From Pontibacter diazotrophicus (GTDB lineage Bacteria; Bacteroidota; Bacteroidia; Cytophagales; Hymenobacteraceae), in the NCBI RefSeq assembly GCF_003367245.1, contig NZ_QRGR01000026.1, positions 1-64,000 on the forward strand: a stretch of DNA of 64,000 nt. Reading direction: 5' to 3'. The stretch's first letter is position 1; every line of letters starts with the position of its first letter. The notes under the pieces were generated by a model. That model was not told the origin of the DNA, did no database searches, and worked only from the letters and a program-made list of their open reading frames with translations. Shown here in pieces: positions 9,331 to 18,109 of this stretch. Position numbers and translations under genes: made by a program.

Positions 9331-12300
9331 TTGAAGAAGTATTGCCTATTCTCTCTCTCAATCCTCTTGTCGGTGGTTTTTGGGCTCCAAAACCTGCAGG
9401 GGCAGACTAATACCGCAAAACCCCGCAAACCTGCAGGTACAACTGAAACGCCTCCTGCCTTTGACCCTGCCAAAGACCCGCCGTTCTTAGGCGCGAACCA
9501 GGTTTGGGTTGATTCTGTATTCAATACCCTGACACCTGAGGAGCGTATTGCACAACTCATTATGATCCCGGTGTACTCCAACAGAGATCAGGCGCACATC
9601 GACTCTGTCAGTAACCTGATCAGGACCTATAAAGTGGGAGGAGTTATCTTCTTTCAGGGTGGGCCGGTAAGACAGGCGAAGATGACAAATCGCTTCCAGA
9701 GCGAAAACAAAGTACCTCTGATGGTTTCCATTGATGGGGAGTGGGGATTGTCGATGCGCCTGGATAGCACCACGCGCTTTCCGTACCAGATGTCGATGGG
9801 TGGCATAGAAGACGAGAAGCTGATTTACGAAATGGGTGCCGAGATTGCCCGCCAGTGCAAGCGCATGGGCATCAACATCAACTTCGCACCGACAGTGGAT
9901 ATAAACAACAATGCTAATAACCCGGTAATCGGCTTCCGCTCTTTCGGTGAGGACAAGTATAATGTAGCCCGAAAATCCATTGCCTACATGAAGGGCATGC
10001 AGGACCAGCACGTGCTGGCCAGCGCCAAGCATTTCCCCGGCCACGGCGATACCAATGTAGACTCCCACTACGGGCTGCCTGTTATTCACTTCTCGCGCCT
10101 CCGCCTGGACTCTACAGAACTCTACCCCTTCCGCCAACTGATGGCGAACGGGCTGGGTAGCGTGATGGTGGCGCACATGAACATCCCGGTGCTGGACAAC
10201 ACACCCAACCTTGCCTCTACCCTGTCAAAGTCTATTGTATCAGATTTACTTAAGAAAGACTTAGGATACAAAGGCTTGGTATTCACGGATGCCCTTAACA
10301 TGCAGGGTGTAGCAAAATTCTACCCTCCGGGCATTGTGGATGTAAAAGCATTGCTGGCAGGCAACGACGTGCTCCTGAATACGATGGATGTAAAAACAAC
10401 CATTGAAGAAGTAAAAAAAGCCATCGAAAACAAGGAGATAACGCAGGAAGAGGTAGATGCCCGCTGCCGGAAAGTGCTGGCCGCAAAGCAATGGATGGGG
10501 CTGGACAAATGGCAGCCTATCGAGACGAAGCACCTGATTGAGGACCTGAACAACCCGCACGCTGAATACCTGAACCGCCAACTGACGGAAGCCTCCCTGA
10601 CACTGCTCCGCAACAAGAAAAACATTCTCCCTATCCAGACACTGGACACGCTGAGAATCGCCGCCTTAGCCATTGGCACCACGACAGAAACCAATTTCCA
10701 GCGGGGCCTGGCGAGATACACGCAGGTGGATACCTTCTTCCTTTCCCCTAACAGCTCTATTGCAGACCTGCAGCGCATGAAGGAACGCCTGCAAAGCTAT
10801 AACCTGATTATTGCAGGAGTTCATAAGCTGCAGCTGAAAGCAGGTAGCGGCACTTTTGGCATCACAGCGGAAATGAACCTGTTCCTGAAAGACCTCATCC
10901 GCACGAAACCCACTATTGTAAACGTATTCGGGAATGTGTACAGCCTGGCTAAGTTCGAGGATGTGCACAAAGCAGATGCTGTGCTTGCCGCCTACCAGGA
11001 AAACGAACTGGCACAGGATTTAGCTGCCCAGCTGATTTTCGGGGGTATTGGCGCAAAAGGCAAGCTTCCGGTTACCATATCAAATGCTTTCCGCATAGGA
11101 GACGGCCTGAAAACACAGGGAGATCTTCGACTTGCCTACTCCGTTCCTGAAGCTGTAGGTTTAAAGACGCAGGACCTTGCAGGCATCGACGCGCTTGTAG
11201 CACAGGCTATACAGGAAAAAGCCACGCCGGGCGCGCAGGTGCTGGTAGCTAAAAACGGCAAAATCATCTATTACAAGTCTTTCGGATACCATACATACGA
11301 CAATCAGACACCTGTACAGAACACGGATTTGTATGATTTGGCTTCCGTCACTAAAATCAGCACCTCCCTGGCGGCGCTTATGAAACTAAAAGGGGAAGGC
11401 CGCTTTGATGAGACTAACACACTGGGCTCTTATTTACCCATGATGGCTGGCTCTAACAAAGAAAACCTGAAGTACCGTGATATCCTGACGCACCAGGCAC
11501 GCCTGCAGTCATGGATCCCTTTCTGGAAAACAACGGTGAGAAAAAACGGGAAGTTTAAGTGGTATACTTTTAAAGCAGACTCTTCCGCGCGCTTCCCTAT
11601 TAAGGTAGCTGACAACCTGTACATCCACCGCAAGTACGCAAACAAGATTTACAAACAGATAAAGGAGTCTCCGCTGAACCAAAAGCCGGGCTACGTATAC
11701 AGTGACCTCTCCTTTATTCTGGCTCCTAAAGTAGTAGAAGCTATTACAGGGCAGAAATTTGAAACCTACCTGAAAGAAACGCTATACAAGCCGATTGGCG
11801 CTACAAGTTTAACTTTCAACCCATACAAATCTTACCCACAGTCCAGGATTGTGCCGACAGAATATGAGCAGCACTTCCGGAAGCAACTGCTGCATGGCAC
11901 GGTGCATGACGAGGGCGCGGCCATGCTGGGCGGCGTTAGTGGCCATGCCGGCTTGTTCGGAAATGCCAACGACCTTGCCAAGCTGATGCAACTGTACCTG
12001 AACGATGGCACCTACGCGAACAAAGCCTATATTGGAGGCAATACGGTCAGCGCCTTCAGCAAATGCCAGTTCTGCGACCAGGGCAACTATCGCGCCCTCG
12101 GCTTTGACAGACCCGCCAGGCCAGGTGCCGAAAACAGCAATGCAGCAAAAAGTGCTCCGGCAGAAAGCTTCGGCCACTCCGGCTTTACAGGCACTTATAC
12201 CTGGATAGACCCAACGAACAACCTTGTTTACGTGTTTCTATCGAACCGCGTAAACCCTACCCGCGACAATTCCAAGCTCAGCAAACTTAACACCCGCACC

Positions 12301-12378
12301 AAGGTGCTTCAGGTAGTATATAAAGCCATGGAAAAAGCAAAGAGCAGTGGCGGCGGTGCTGCTTCTGTGCAGCAATAG
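9331..12378 (+). CDS. nagZ: GH3 beta-N-acetylglucosaminidase (NagZ-like) fused to serine hydrolase
   Basis: A 1015-residue exported fusion. The start is TTG at 9331: it gives a signal peptide (MKKYCLFSLSILLSVVFG), and the next Met lies far inside the GH3 domain. Residues 55-400 are a GH3 barrel with the NagZ signature KHFPGHGDTNVDSH (233-246, the Asp244/His246 acid/base pair) and nucleophile Asp320 in FTDALNMQGV. Residues about 400-600 are the GH3 alpha/beta C-domain. From about 615 a class C beta-lactamase-like domain follows, with SVTK (672-675), a YSD motif and HSG. NagZ cuts GlcNAc from GlcNAc-MurNAc units; here it should work in the periplasm or outer membrane space. The second domain may act on stem peptides or lactyl esters. 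The same fusion is widespread in Bacteroidetes. Confidence 0.88.
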   Translation: MKKYCLFSLSILLSVVFGLQNLQGQTNTAKPRKPAGTTETPPAFDPAKDPPFLGANQVWVDSVFNTLTPEERIAQLIMIPVYSNRDQAHIDSVSNLIRTYKVGGVIFFQGGPVRQAKMTNRFQSENKVPLMVSIDGEWGLSMRLDSTTRFPYQMSMGGIEDEKLIYEMGAEIARQCKRMGININFAPTVDINNNANNPVIGFRSFGEDKYNVARKSIAYMKGMQDQHVLASAKHFPGHGDTNVDSHYGLPVIHFSRLRLDSTELYPFRQLMANGLGSVMVAHMNIPVLDNTPNLASTLSKSIVSDLLKKDLGYKGLVFTDALNMQGVAKFYPPGIVDVKALLAGNDVLLNTMDVKTTIEEVKKAIENKEITQEEVDARCRKVLAAKQWMGLDKWQPIETKHLIEDLNNPHAEYLNRQLTEASLTLLRNKKNILPIQTLDTLRIAALAIGTTTETNFQRGLARYTQVDTFFLSPNSSIADLQRMKERLQSYNLIIAGVHKLQLKAGSGTFGITAEMNLFLKDLIRTKPTIVNVFGNVYSLAKFEDVHKADAVLAAYQENELAQDLAAQLIFGGIGAKGKLPVTISNAFRIGDGLKTQGDLRLAYSVPEAVGLKTQDLAGIDALVAQAIQEKATPGAQVLVAKNGKIIYYKSFGYHTYDNQTPVQNTDLYDLASVTKISTSLAALMKLKGEGRFDETNTLGSYLPMMAGSNKENLKYRDILTHQARLQSWIPFWKTTVRKNGKFKWYTFKADSSARFPIKVADNLYIHRKYANKIYKQIKESPLNQKPGYVYSDLSFILAPKVVEAITGQKFETYLKETLYKPIGATSLTFNPYKSYPQSRIVPTEYEQHFRKQLLHGTVHDEGAAMLGGVSGHAGLFGNANDLAKLMQLYLNDGTYANKAYIGGNTVSAFSKCQFCDQGNYRALGFDRPARPGAENSNAAKSAPAESFGHSGFTGTYTWIDPTNNLVYVFLSNRVNPTRDNSKLSKLNTRTKVLQVVYKAMEKAKSSGGGAASVQQ

Positions 12379-12385
12379 CAAGTAA

Positions 12386-12425
12386 GAGCCCGCTCTGAAA
12401 ATCCGGAGCGGGCTCATTTTTTACT
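12386..12425 (+). terminator. Rho-independent terminator after nagZ
   Basis: The 10-bp stem GAGCCCGCTC/GAGCGGGCTC (12386-12395 with 12406-12415) is followed by A and a run of T. It starts 8 bases after the nagZ stop and separates nagZ from the regulator gene. Confidence 0.85.
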
Positions 12426-12579
12426 ACAGCAAGTTTTTCAATTGTCCTTTCTTCAGCTTAACCAGGTGCTCATTCAGCCATTCCGAAAGCGCTGCACGCC
12501 CTGGTGTTATGGGTAATGATGTTTAAAAATTTAGGGGTTATAGAAAAAGAGTCATCTGTTTTATTACATCAAATTAATC

Positions 12580-12587
12580 TATATTTG
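12580..12587 (+). promoter_or_regulatory. -7 promoter element TATATTTG of the DeoR-type gene
   Basis: Exact match to the Bacteroidetes TAnnTTTG element, 24 bases before the ATG at 12612; no good -33 TTTG is seen. It supports the downstream start codon, because the alternative ATG at 12504 would lie upstream of transcription. Confidence 0.45.
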
Positions 12588-12611
12588 AGTCTTACCCCAT
12601 CATCAAACAGC

Positions 12612-13355
12612 ATGTTAAAGGAAGAACGGCAGGCTTTTATTATAAAGCAGATAAACTTACACAACAAAGTGCTTTCATCAGATCTCAGTGTAAAGCTGAA
12701 TGTATCGGAGGACACCGTAAGAAGGGACTTAAATGAACTGGCCGAAAGCGGGAAGATCCTGAAAGTACATGGAGGAGCTTTGTCGAGGTCTTTTCACTAC
12801 CCCTTCCAGCAATCAGATGTTTATGCGAAGGAATCTAAAAAGGAGATTGCCCGAAAGGTTATACAACTGATTAAAGAGGAGATGATAGTGCTGGTAGGTG
12901 GTGGAACCACCATGATAGAGGTGGCCCGCATGATACCAGACAGCCTGACATGCACTGTCTTTACAGTTAGCCCGCTGGTTGCCCTCGAACTTGCCGAGCG
13001 CTCCAGCGTGAATGTGTTTCTACTGGGTGGCCAGCTATCCAAGAACTCACACATCAGCATTGGTGCGCAGGTCATCAGCCAGCTTTCGGAAATCAAAGTG
13101 GACCTGTGTATTTTAGGCACAAACAGTGTGTCCATAGAAGGCGGCGTAACAGACTCTGACTGGGAAGTGGTGCAGGTGAAAAAAGCGATGATAAAATCAG
13201 CAAACAGAACAGCCATCATGAGTATCGCTGAAAAGCTCGGCTCCAACCAGAACATGAAAGTTTGCGAGCTTAACGCTATTCATTACCTTGCGACAGACTT
13301 GTCGCCTGATGACTCAGAACTCAGCGATTATACCCGGGTGCTAACGCTACTTTAG
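12612..13355 (+). CDS. DeoR/GlpR-family transcriptional regulator
   Basis: A 247-residue DNA-binding protein starting MLKEERQAFIIKQI. The N-terminal winged helix-turn-helix carries the DeoR signature (VSEDTVRRDLNELAESG, then KVHGGAL); the C-terminal half is the phosphosugar-sensing DeoR_C fold (VGGGTTMIEVA, FLLGGQLS, LGTNSVSIEGGVTD). In this family a sugar phosphate releases a repressor from DNA. The start at 12612 was chosen because it opens with the conserved N-terminus and lies just after a TATATTTG element; an ATG at 12504 would add 36 non-conserved residues. Placed between nagZ and the D-lactate dehydrogenase gene, it is the best local candidate for controlling the amino-sugar locus. The inducer could be GlcNAc-6-P or MurNAc-6-P (inference). 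Confidence 0.88.
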   Translation: MLKEERQAFIIKQINLHNKVLSSDLSVKLNVSEDTVRRDLNELAESGKILKVHGGALSRSFHYPFQQSDVYAKESKKEIARKVIQLIKEEMIVLVGGGTTMIEVARMIPDSLTCTVFTVSPLVALELAERSSVNVFLLGGQLSKNSHISIGAQVISQLSEIKVDLCILGTNSVSIEGGVTDSDWEVVQVKKAMIKSANRTAIMSIAEKLGSNQNMKVCELNAIHYLATDLSPDDSELSDYTRVLTLL

Positions 13356-13435
13356 CAAAAGCACCTCTCCTTTGAAGGCAGGGCTGCTCATTCTATCATT
13401 GCCCTTGTTTGCGTCACGCGAATGTGGTTCATAGT

Positions 13436-13499
13436 TGGGCCTCTGGCCCAGTCGAGTTACAAACTCGACATCATCTTTAGACACAAGTTTTAAAACTTG
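13436..13499. repeat. REP-like cluster of three short hairpins
   Basis: Three perfect short palindromes lie end to end: TGGGCC-TCT-GGCCCA (13436-13450), GTCGAGTT-ACA-AACTCGAC (13451-13469) and CAAGTTTTAAAACTTG (13484-13499). They sit between two converging genes, the usual place of repetitive extragenic palindromes. No RAYT transposase is in the window. The cluster could also act as a bidirectional terminator, although no T-run follows. Confidence 0.45.
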
Positions 13500-13540
13500 C
13501 GCCAGTGAAATGGAGAATGAAACAATCCTGCCTTTACAAG

Positions 13541-16426
13541 CTACAGCACAACAGGCGCTCCTCCCTCTACCCTACTCCTGCTTACGTCGTTACTGCTATG
13601 CTCCATGCACTCATCCAGCAGGTACACAATCGATTCATAGTTCTTTCCGACAGCTTCTGACATAGCCATTTCACAGGTTCTGGCGCTGGAGTAATAGCCG
13701 TCGTAGGTTTGCTGCTTTACTTCCTGCGCTTCCGGGAGGGTGGCAGATTGTGTAAGTTCCGGCACCAGAAAGCCTCTGTCGCCTGCCATACCGCAACAGC
13801 CTGCCTGCACCGGCACGGTTACCTCCTGCGCCAGTTGCTTTGCAATGCTCACAAACTTTGCCTCCAACCCCATCTTCTGCAGTGAACAAACAGGATGTAA
13901 CACCACCCGCTCTTTCTTTCTTAGCACTTTTGCCTGGGGCAGCAGAAAATCTGATATGTAATCAATACTGTCGATGATCCGGATCGCGTCGAACTTTTGC
14001 TGGTTTTCAGGCGAAAGCGCTGGCCGGCAGTTTTGCAGGGTATGCGTGCAGGATGTTATATCCAGCACAAGCGGCAGTCTTCCGGCATCTGTCCATTGCC
14101 ACACCTTTTCAATGGTTTCGTTTACTGTAAACGCGTAGGCTTTGCTGTACCCTTTAGAGGAAAAAATCTGACCGCAGCAGGCTCCATTTATATCCTGCGG
14201 AATCAGGAAACTGATGCCTGCTTTCCCGGAAACACTGCTGAACGTCTCCACAATACTTTTTTTGCTTCCTTCTGAGGTTCCCATGGTCCTGGAAATACAG
14301 GTAGGGAAATACACGACCGCAGCATTCTCTTTCGAGCCAACTGCTTTGGCAATATGCGCTGCTATGTCCGGAGCAGGAGTAAGCTGGTTTGACCACAGCG
14401 GGAATGCAGGGAGCACATCTTTTACGCCCTTCGTCAGCTTTGCCAGTGTATGTGCCCCTAGCAGTTTGTTAATTCCGGCACCTGCTTGTAGCCCGGCTTT
14501 AACCACCGAGGTCACTGGCTTAAAGTTTTTAGCAATCAGCAGCGCCACGTTATTTACAAACTCGCTGTGGTTCTCCCTCCGAAGCCGCTTTACCAGGTCA
14601 CCGGTGTTAATGTCCACGGGGCAGGCGGTGGCACACAGGCCGTCCACGGCGCAGGTGTCCAGTCCGTCGTACTGGTACTGCTGCAGGAGTTCCTTGTGCT
14701 CTCTTTTATTCCCCTGCCTCTTCAGTTTTAGCAGTTCTCTCCTGACAACAATCCTTCTCCTGGGTGTAAGCGTTATGTTCCGGCTGGGGCATTTATGCTC
14801 ACAGAAGCCACACTCCATGCACTTATCCACTTCCGCCTCCACCTTCGGCAGGTCTTTCAGGTTTTGGATGTGCGCGTTTTTGTCGTGGTTAATGATCACA
14901 CCGGGGTTGAGCAGATTATCAGGATCGATGATCTGCTTGAGCGTTTTCATAATCTGGTACACCTCACTCCCCCACTCTGTCTCCACAAAAGGAGCCATGT
15001 TACGGCCTGTGCCATGCTCGGCCTTCAAGGCGCCTTTATACTTCTGCACTACCAAGGCCACCACCTCCTGCAGGAAACGGTCATAGCGCTCAATCTCGGC
15101 TGGAGCGTCAAATGCCTGCGTGACCACAAAGTGGATGTTTCCGTCTTTGGCGTGCCCGAAAATGATGGCTTTGTCATACCCATGGGCTTTGAAGAGCCCC
15201 TGTAAGTCAAGAATGGCATCCCCGAGCCTTTCAACAGGGAACGCGATGTCTTCAAGTATAACCGTTGTGCCGCTTGCCCTGACAGCTCCCACCGCCGGAA
15301 ACATGCCTTTGCGCACCTTCCATAAGAGCGCCTGCTCAATGGGGTTCACGGTAAACACAGGCTGGTTCAGCAACGCAAGTTCCGGAGAAACCGAGATGAA
15401 ATTAGCGATCTTTCCCTGCACCTCCTCCTGATTGTTTCCCTGGTATTCCACCAGCAGGGCAGCAGCCGTTTCAGGCAATGCTCTTATCTCTGCTGGCACA
15501 CCCGCCATATGCTCTACCGACCGCAGCGAAGCCCTGTCCATCAGTTCTACCGCTTCTGCTCCGGATACTGACAGGGGCACAATCGCCTGGCATGCCGCGT
15601 AAATATCGGGGAAGAACATTAGCGCAGTAGACTTGGCCGGATAATCAGGCACTGTGCGCAGGACGGCTTCTGAGATAAAACCCAGCGTACCTTCGGCACC
15701 GATTAAAAGATGCGCCAGAATATCCAGCGGATCCTCATAATCGATAAAGGCATTCACAGAATAGCCAACCGTGTTTTTGGTTTTATACTTGTGCCGGATA
15801 ATCTCGTGCAGTGTGGGGCTATTCCTCACCTGGTCCCGCAACGCCTGAAGCTGCCGGTACAGGTCCGGGCACTCAGTGCTGAACCGGTCGTAATCCGCGG
15901 CTGCCTCGGTGGAGTACGTATTTCCATTCGGCAGCATAAACCGGATGTACTTTGTGGTATGGTAGGAGTTCTTGCTCACGCCACAGCACATCCCGCTGGC
16001 GTTGTTCGACAGGATGCCGCCCATCATGGCAGAATTTATACTGGCAGGGTCCGGGCCAATCTTTCGCTTATACTTCCGTAAGAAAGCATTGACGATGGCC
16101 CCTATCACGCCAGGCTGCACCCGCACCAGCGCCCCCTCTTCCTCCACCACCACCTTGTTCCAGAACTGGCTCAGGTCCACCAGTATACCATCTGTTATAG
16201 ACTGACCAGACAAGCTTGTGCCAGCCGCACGAAAGGTAAGCGGTACTTTGTGTTGATGAGAAAGCGCAAAAAGAGCTCTTACTTCTTCCTCCGAAACAGG
16301 CTGCACAACAGCTTCTGGCCTCAGATAATAAAAGCCCGCATCAGAAGCGTAAGACACGACGTCGATGAGCCGTGATTTAATTCGCGCTTTTGGCAGAATA
16401 GCCTCCAAAAGCTTATCTATCTTCAT
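13541..16426 (-). CDS. FAD/4Fe-4S D-lactate dehydrogenase-like oxidoreductase
   Basis: A 961-residue protein of the Dld-II/GlcD-GlcF fusion type. In order: PCMH FAD-binding domain (PVSEEEVRALFALSHQ, then FRAAGTSLSGQS), FAD-oxidase C-terminal domain, two 4Fe-4S clusters (CMECGFCEHKCPS and CAVDGLCATACPV), then two CCG-type cysteine motifs (GACCGQIFSS and GCCGMAGDRGF). Family members oxidise D-lactate, glycolate or D-2-hydroxyglutarate and pass electrons to quinone at the inner membrane. Because MurQ, two genes upstream in the same direction, releases D-lactate from MurNAc-6-P, D-lactate is the likely substrate here (inference). The stop of the symporter gene is only 15 bases upstream of the start, so the two are probably co-transcribed. 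Confidence 0.85.
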   Translation of the reverse strand: MKIDKLLEAILPKARIKSRLIDVVSYASDAGFYYLRPEAVVQPVSEEEVRALFALSHQHKVPLTFRAAGTSLSGQSITDGILVDLSQFWNKVVVEEEGALVRVQPGVIGAIVNAFLRKYKRKIGPDPASINSAMMGGILSNNASGMCCGVSKNSYHTTKYIRFMLPNGNTYSTEAAADYDRFSTECPDLYRQLQALRDQVRNSPTLHEIIRHKYKTKNTVGYSVNAFIDYEDPLDILAHLLIGAEGTLGFISEAVLRTVPDYPAKSTALMFFPDIYAACQAIVPLSVSGAEAVELMDRASLRSVEHMAGVPAEIRALPETAAALLVEYQGNNQEEVQGKIANFISVSPELALLNQPVFTVNPIEQALLWKVRKGMFPAVGAVRASGTTVILEDIAFPVERLGDAILDLQGLFKAHGYDKAIIFGHAKDGNIHFVVTQAFDAPAEIERYDRFLQEVVALVVQKYKGALKAEHGTGRNMAPFVETEWGSEVYQIMKTLKQIIDPDNLLNPGVIINHDKNAHIQNLKDLPKVEAEVDKCMECGFCEHKCPSRNITLTPRRRIVVRRELLKLKRQGNKREHKELLQQYQYDGLDTCAVDGLCATACPVDINTGDLVKRLRRENHSEFVNNVALLIAKNFKPVTSVVKAGLQAGAGINKLLGAHTLAKLTKGVKDVLPAFPLWSNQLTPAPDIAAHIAKAVGSKENAAVVYFPTCISRTMGTSEGSKKSIVETFSSVSGKAGISFLIPQDINGACCGQIFSSKGYSKAYAFTVNETIEKVWQWTDAGRLPLVLDITSCTHTLQNCRPALSPENQQKFDAIRIIDSIDYISDFLLPQAKVLRKKERVVLHPVCSLQKMGLEAKFVSIAKQLAQEVTVPVQAGCCGMAGDRGFLVPELTQSATLPEAQEVKQQTYDGYYSSARTCEMAMSEAVGKNYESIVYLLDECMEHSSNDVSRSRVEGGAPVVL

Positions 16427-16441
16427 AAAGGAAGGTAAAGA

Positions 16442-17971
16442 TTAGTAGGTTGTTTGTTTTTGTTTCGCGCCTTGCTCATCCACTTTAAGCAACATTTCAG
16501 TCAAGCCCACGCTGCCTGGCCTGCTGGTGATAAGTAAAAGTATAAACGTAATGGCAGCGTTCACTATTATAAGTTCAAAGCCCATGGCATAGCCTGTCCA
16601 GGCAACGGAGTTACTATCGATGACATACGTGATAGCAGGAGAAATAAGGCAGATAAATGGCACGAACCTGTCTTTCACTGAACGCTTGTTTGCCATTCCA
16701 AAAGCAAACAGCCCGAGCAGCGGACCATATGTATAGCCGGCCGCCCTGAATATGGCATTTACAACGGAGTCGTCGTTTATCACCCTGAAAACAAGAATTA
16801 CCAAAAGCATGATAACAGAGAAAGCTACGTGCACGATGTGCCGGGTATGAATCAACCCTGCATCATTTTTATCTTCCTTTTTATCAAAGCCCAGGAAGTC
16901 GACACAAAAGGATGTTGTTAAAGCTGTTAAGGCAGAGTCTGTGGTAGCAAAGGTTGCAGCCGTTAAGCCAAGCATGAAAACAATGGCCGGAATAATGTTC
17001 AGGTGGTTCAGCGCTATTTCCGGGAACAGGTGATCGGGTGTTCTGAGGGCCGTAACATCAATGCCGTTGGCAGCTGCATACTGGTACAGAAGCGCGCCTA
17101 CGCTCAGGAAAAAGATGTTGATGAAGACAAACACCACCGTAAACGTCAGCATGTTCATCTGGGCTTCGCGGATATTCTTGCAGCTCAGGTTCTTTTGCAT
17201 CAGGTCCTGGTCCAGCCCTGTCATGGCAATGGTTACGAAAATACCGCCGAAGAAATGCTTCAGGAAGTGGGTCTTGTTCCCCATAAAATCTTCCCAGAAG
17301 AACATTTTAGAGTAAGAGCTTTCTTTTACGGCCTCAAAGGTTTCCATCAGGTTCATGTTCAGGCTTCTGGAAATAAACCAGATGGAGAGGAGGACCGAGG
17401 AAAGCAGGAAAACAGTTTGAAGTGTATCTGTGATAACGATTGTTTTGAGGCCGCCCCGATGGGTATAGAGCCAGATAAGCACCAGGCAGATGGCAACGGT
17501 GGCCGCAAACGGGACATTCCAGGCATCAAAAATAAACTTCTGCAGTACAATGGCTACCAGGTAGAGTCTGAAAGCGGAGCCTATCACCCGGGAAACCAGA
17601 AAGATCATCGCGCCGGATTTATAGCTCCAGTAACCCAGGCGCTTCTCCAGGTAAGTATAGATAGAAATCAGGTTCAGGCGGTAGTAGAGCGGCAGCAGGA
17701 TGGTAGCTATCAGCACAAAGCCGACGGCATTGCCCAGCACAAACTGAAAATACCCAAAGCTGCTGTTGGCCACAGCCCCTGGCACCGAAATAAACGTAAC
17801 GCCAGACAAAGCGGTACCAATCATACCAAAGGCAACGAAGTACCATTTAGAATTACGGTTGGCAATAAAGAAACTGGAGTTATCGGACGCACCTCTGGAA
17901 GTGAGGTAGGAAATACCTATCAGCACGACAAAATAACCTATCAGAAAGGACAGAAGAACTATTGGAGACAT
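16442..17971 (-). CDS. Sodium:solute symporter (SSS family), probable amino-sugar importer
   Basis: A 509-residue inner-membrane protein with about 13 predicted transmembrane helices. The N-terminal region fits SSS transporters (GTALSGVTFISVPGAV, then SRVIGSAFRLYLVAI). These proteins couple sodium entry to uptake of sugars, sialic acid, proline or carboxylates. It lies 138 bases after murQ and 15 bases before the D-lactate dehydrogenase gene on the same strand, so uptake of MurNAc, or possibly of lactate, is the contextual prediction. No PTS genes are present, which fits import of free MurNAc followed by kinase action. Tannerella uses an inner-membrane MurNAc transporter next to murQ; orthology with this protein is not established. 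Confidence 0.83.
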   Translation of the reverse strand: MSPIVLLSFLIGYFVVLIGISYLTSRGASDNSSFFIANRNSKWYFVAFGMIGTALSGVTFISVPGAVANSSFGYFQFVLGNAVGFVLIATILLPLYYRLNLISIYTYLEKRLGYWSYKSGAMIFLVSRVIGSAFRLYLVAIVLQKFIFDAWNVPFAATVAICLVLIWLYTHRGGLKTIVITDTLQTVFLLSSVLLSIWFISRSLNMNLMETFEAVKESSYSKMFFWEDFMGNKTHFLKHFFGGIFVTIAMTGLDQDLMQKNLSCKNIREAQMNMLTFTVVFVFINIFFLSVGALLYQYAAANGIDVTALRTPDHLFPEIALNHLNIIPAIVFMLGLTAATFATTDSALTALTTSFCVDFLGFDKKEDKNDAGLIHTRHIVHVAFSVIMLLVILVFRVINDDSVVNAIFRAAGYTYGPLLGLFAFGMANKRSVKDRFVPFICLISPAITYVIDSNSVAWTGYAMGFELIIVNAAITFILLLITSRPGSVGLTEMLLKVDEQGAKQKQTTY

Positions 17972-18109
17972 AGGCTTATTTATTCAAAAGGAAATTAGAA
18001 CCACACTAGATGAGGGCTGCATTCATTCCGGGTAACAGACGTTTTAGCAAGTATAAAAAGATATAATTGGCTTACCTACTCCACCGGCTCAGAAATTAGC
18101 CCAATAAGC

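Noticed and set aside
9326..9333. TAGCTTTG as nagZ promoter
   Set aside because: It overlaps the start codon and would put transcription inside the signal peptide; no -33 partner at about 20 bases.
12504..12611. Upstream ATG for the DeoR-type regulator
   Set aside because: Adds 36 residues absent from the family and lies upstream of the TATATTTG element.
17003..17998. 331-codon plus-strand open frame opposite the symporter
   Set aside because: Its translation is charged and lacks domain features, while the minus strand encodes a complete SSS transporter.
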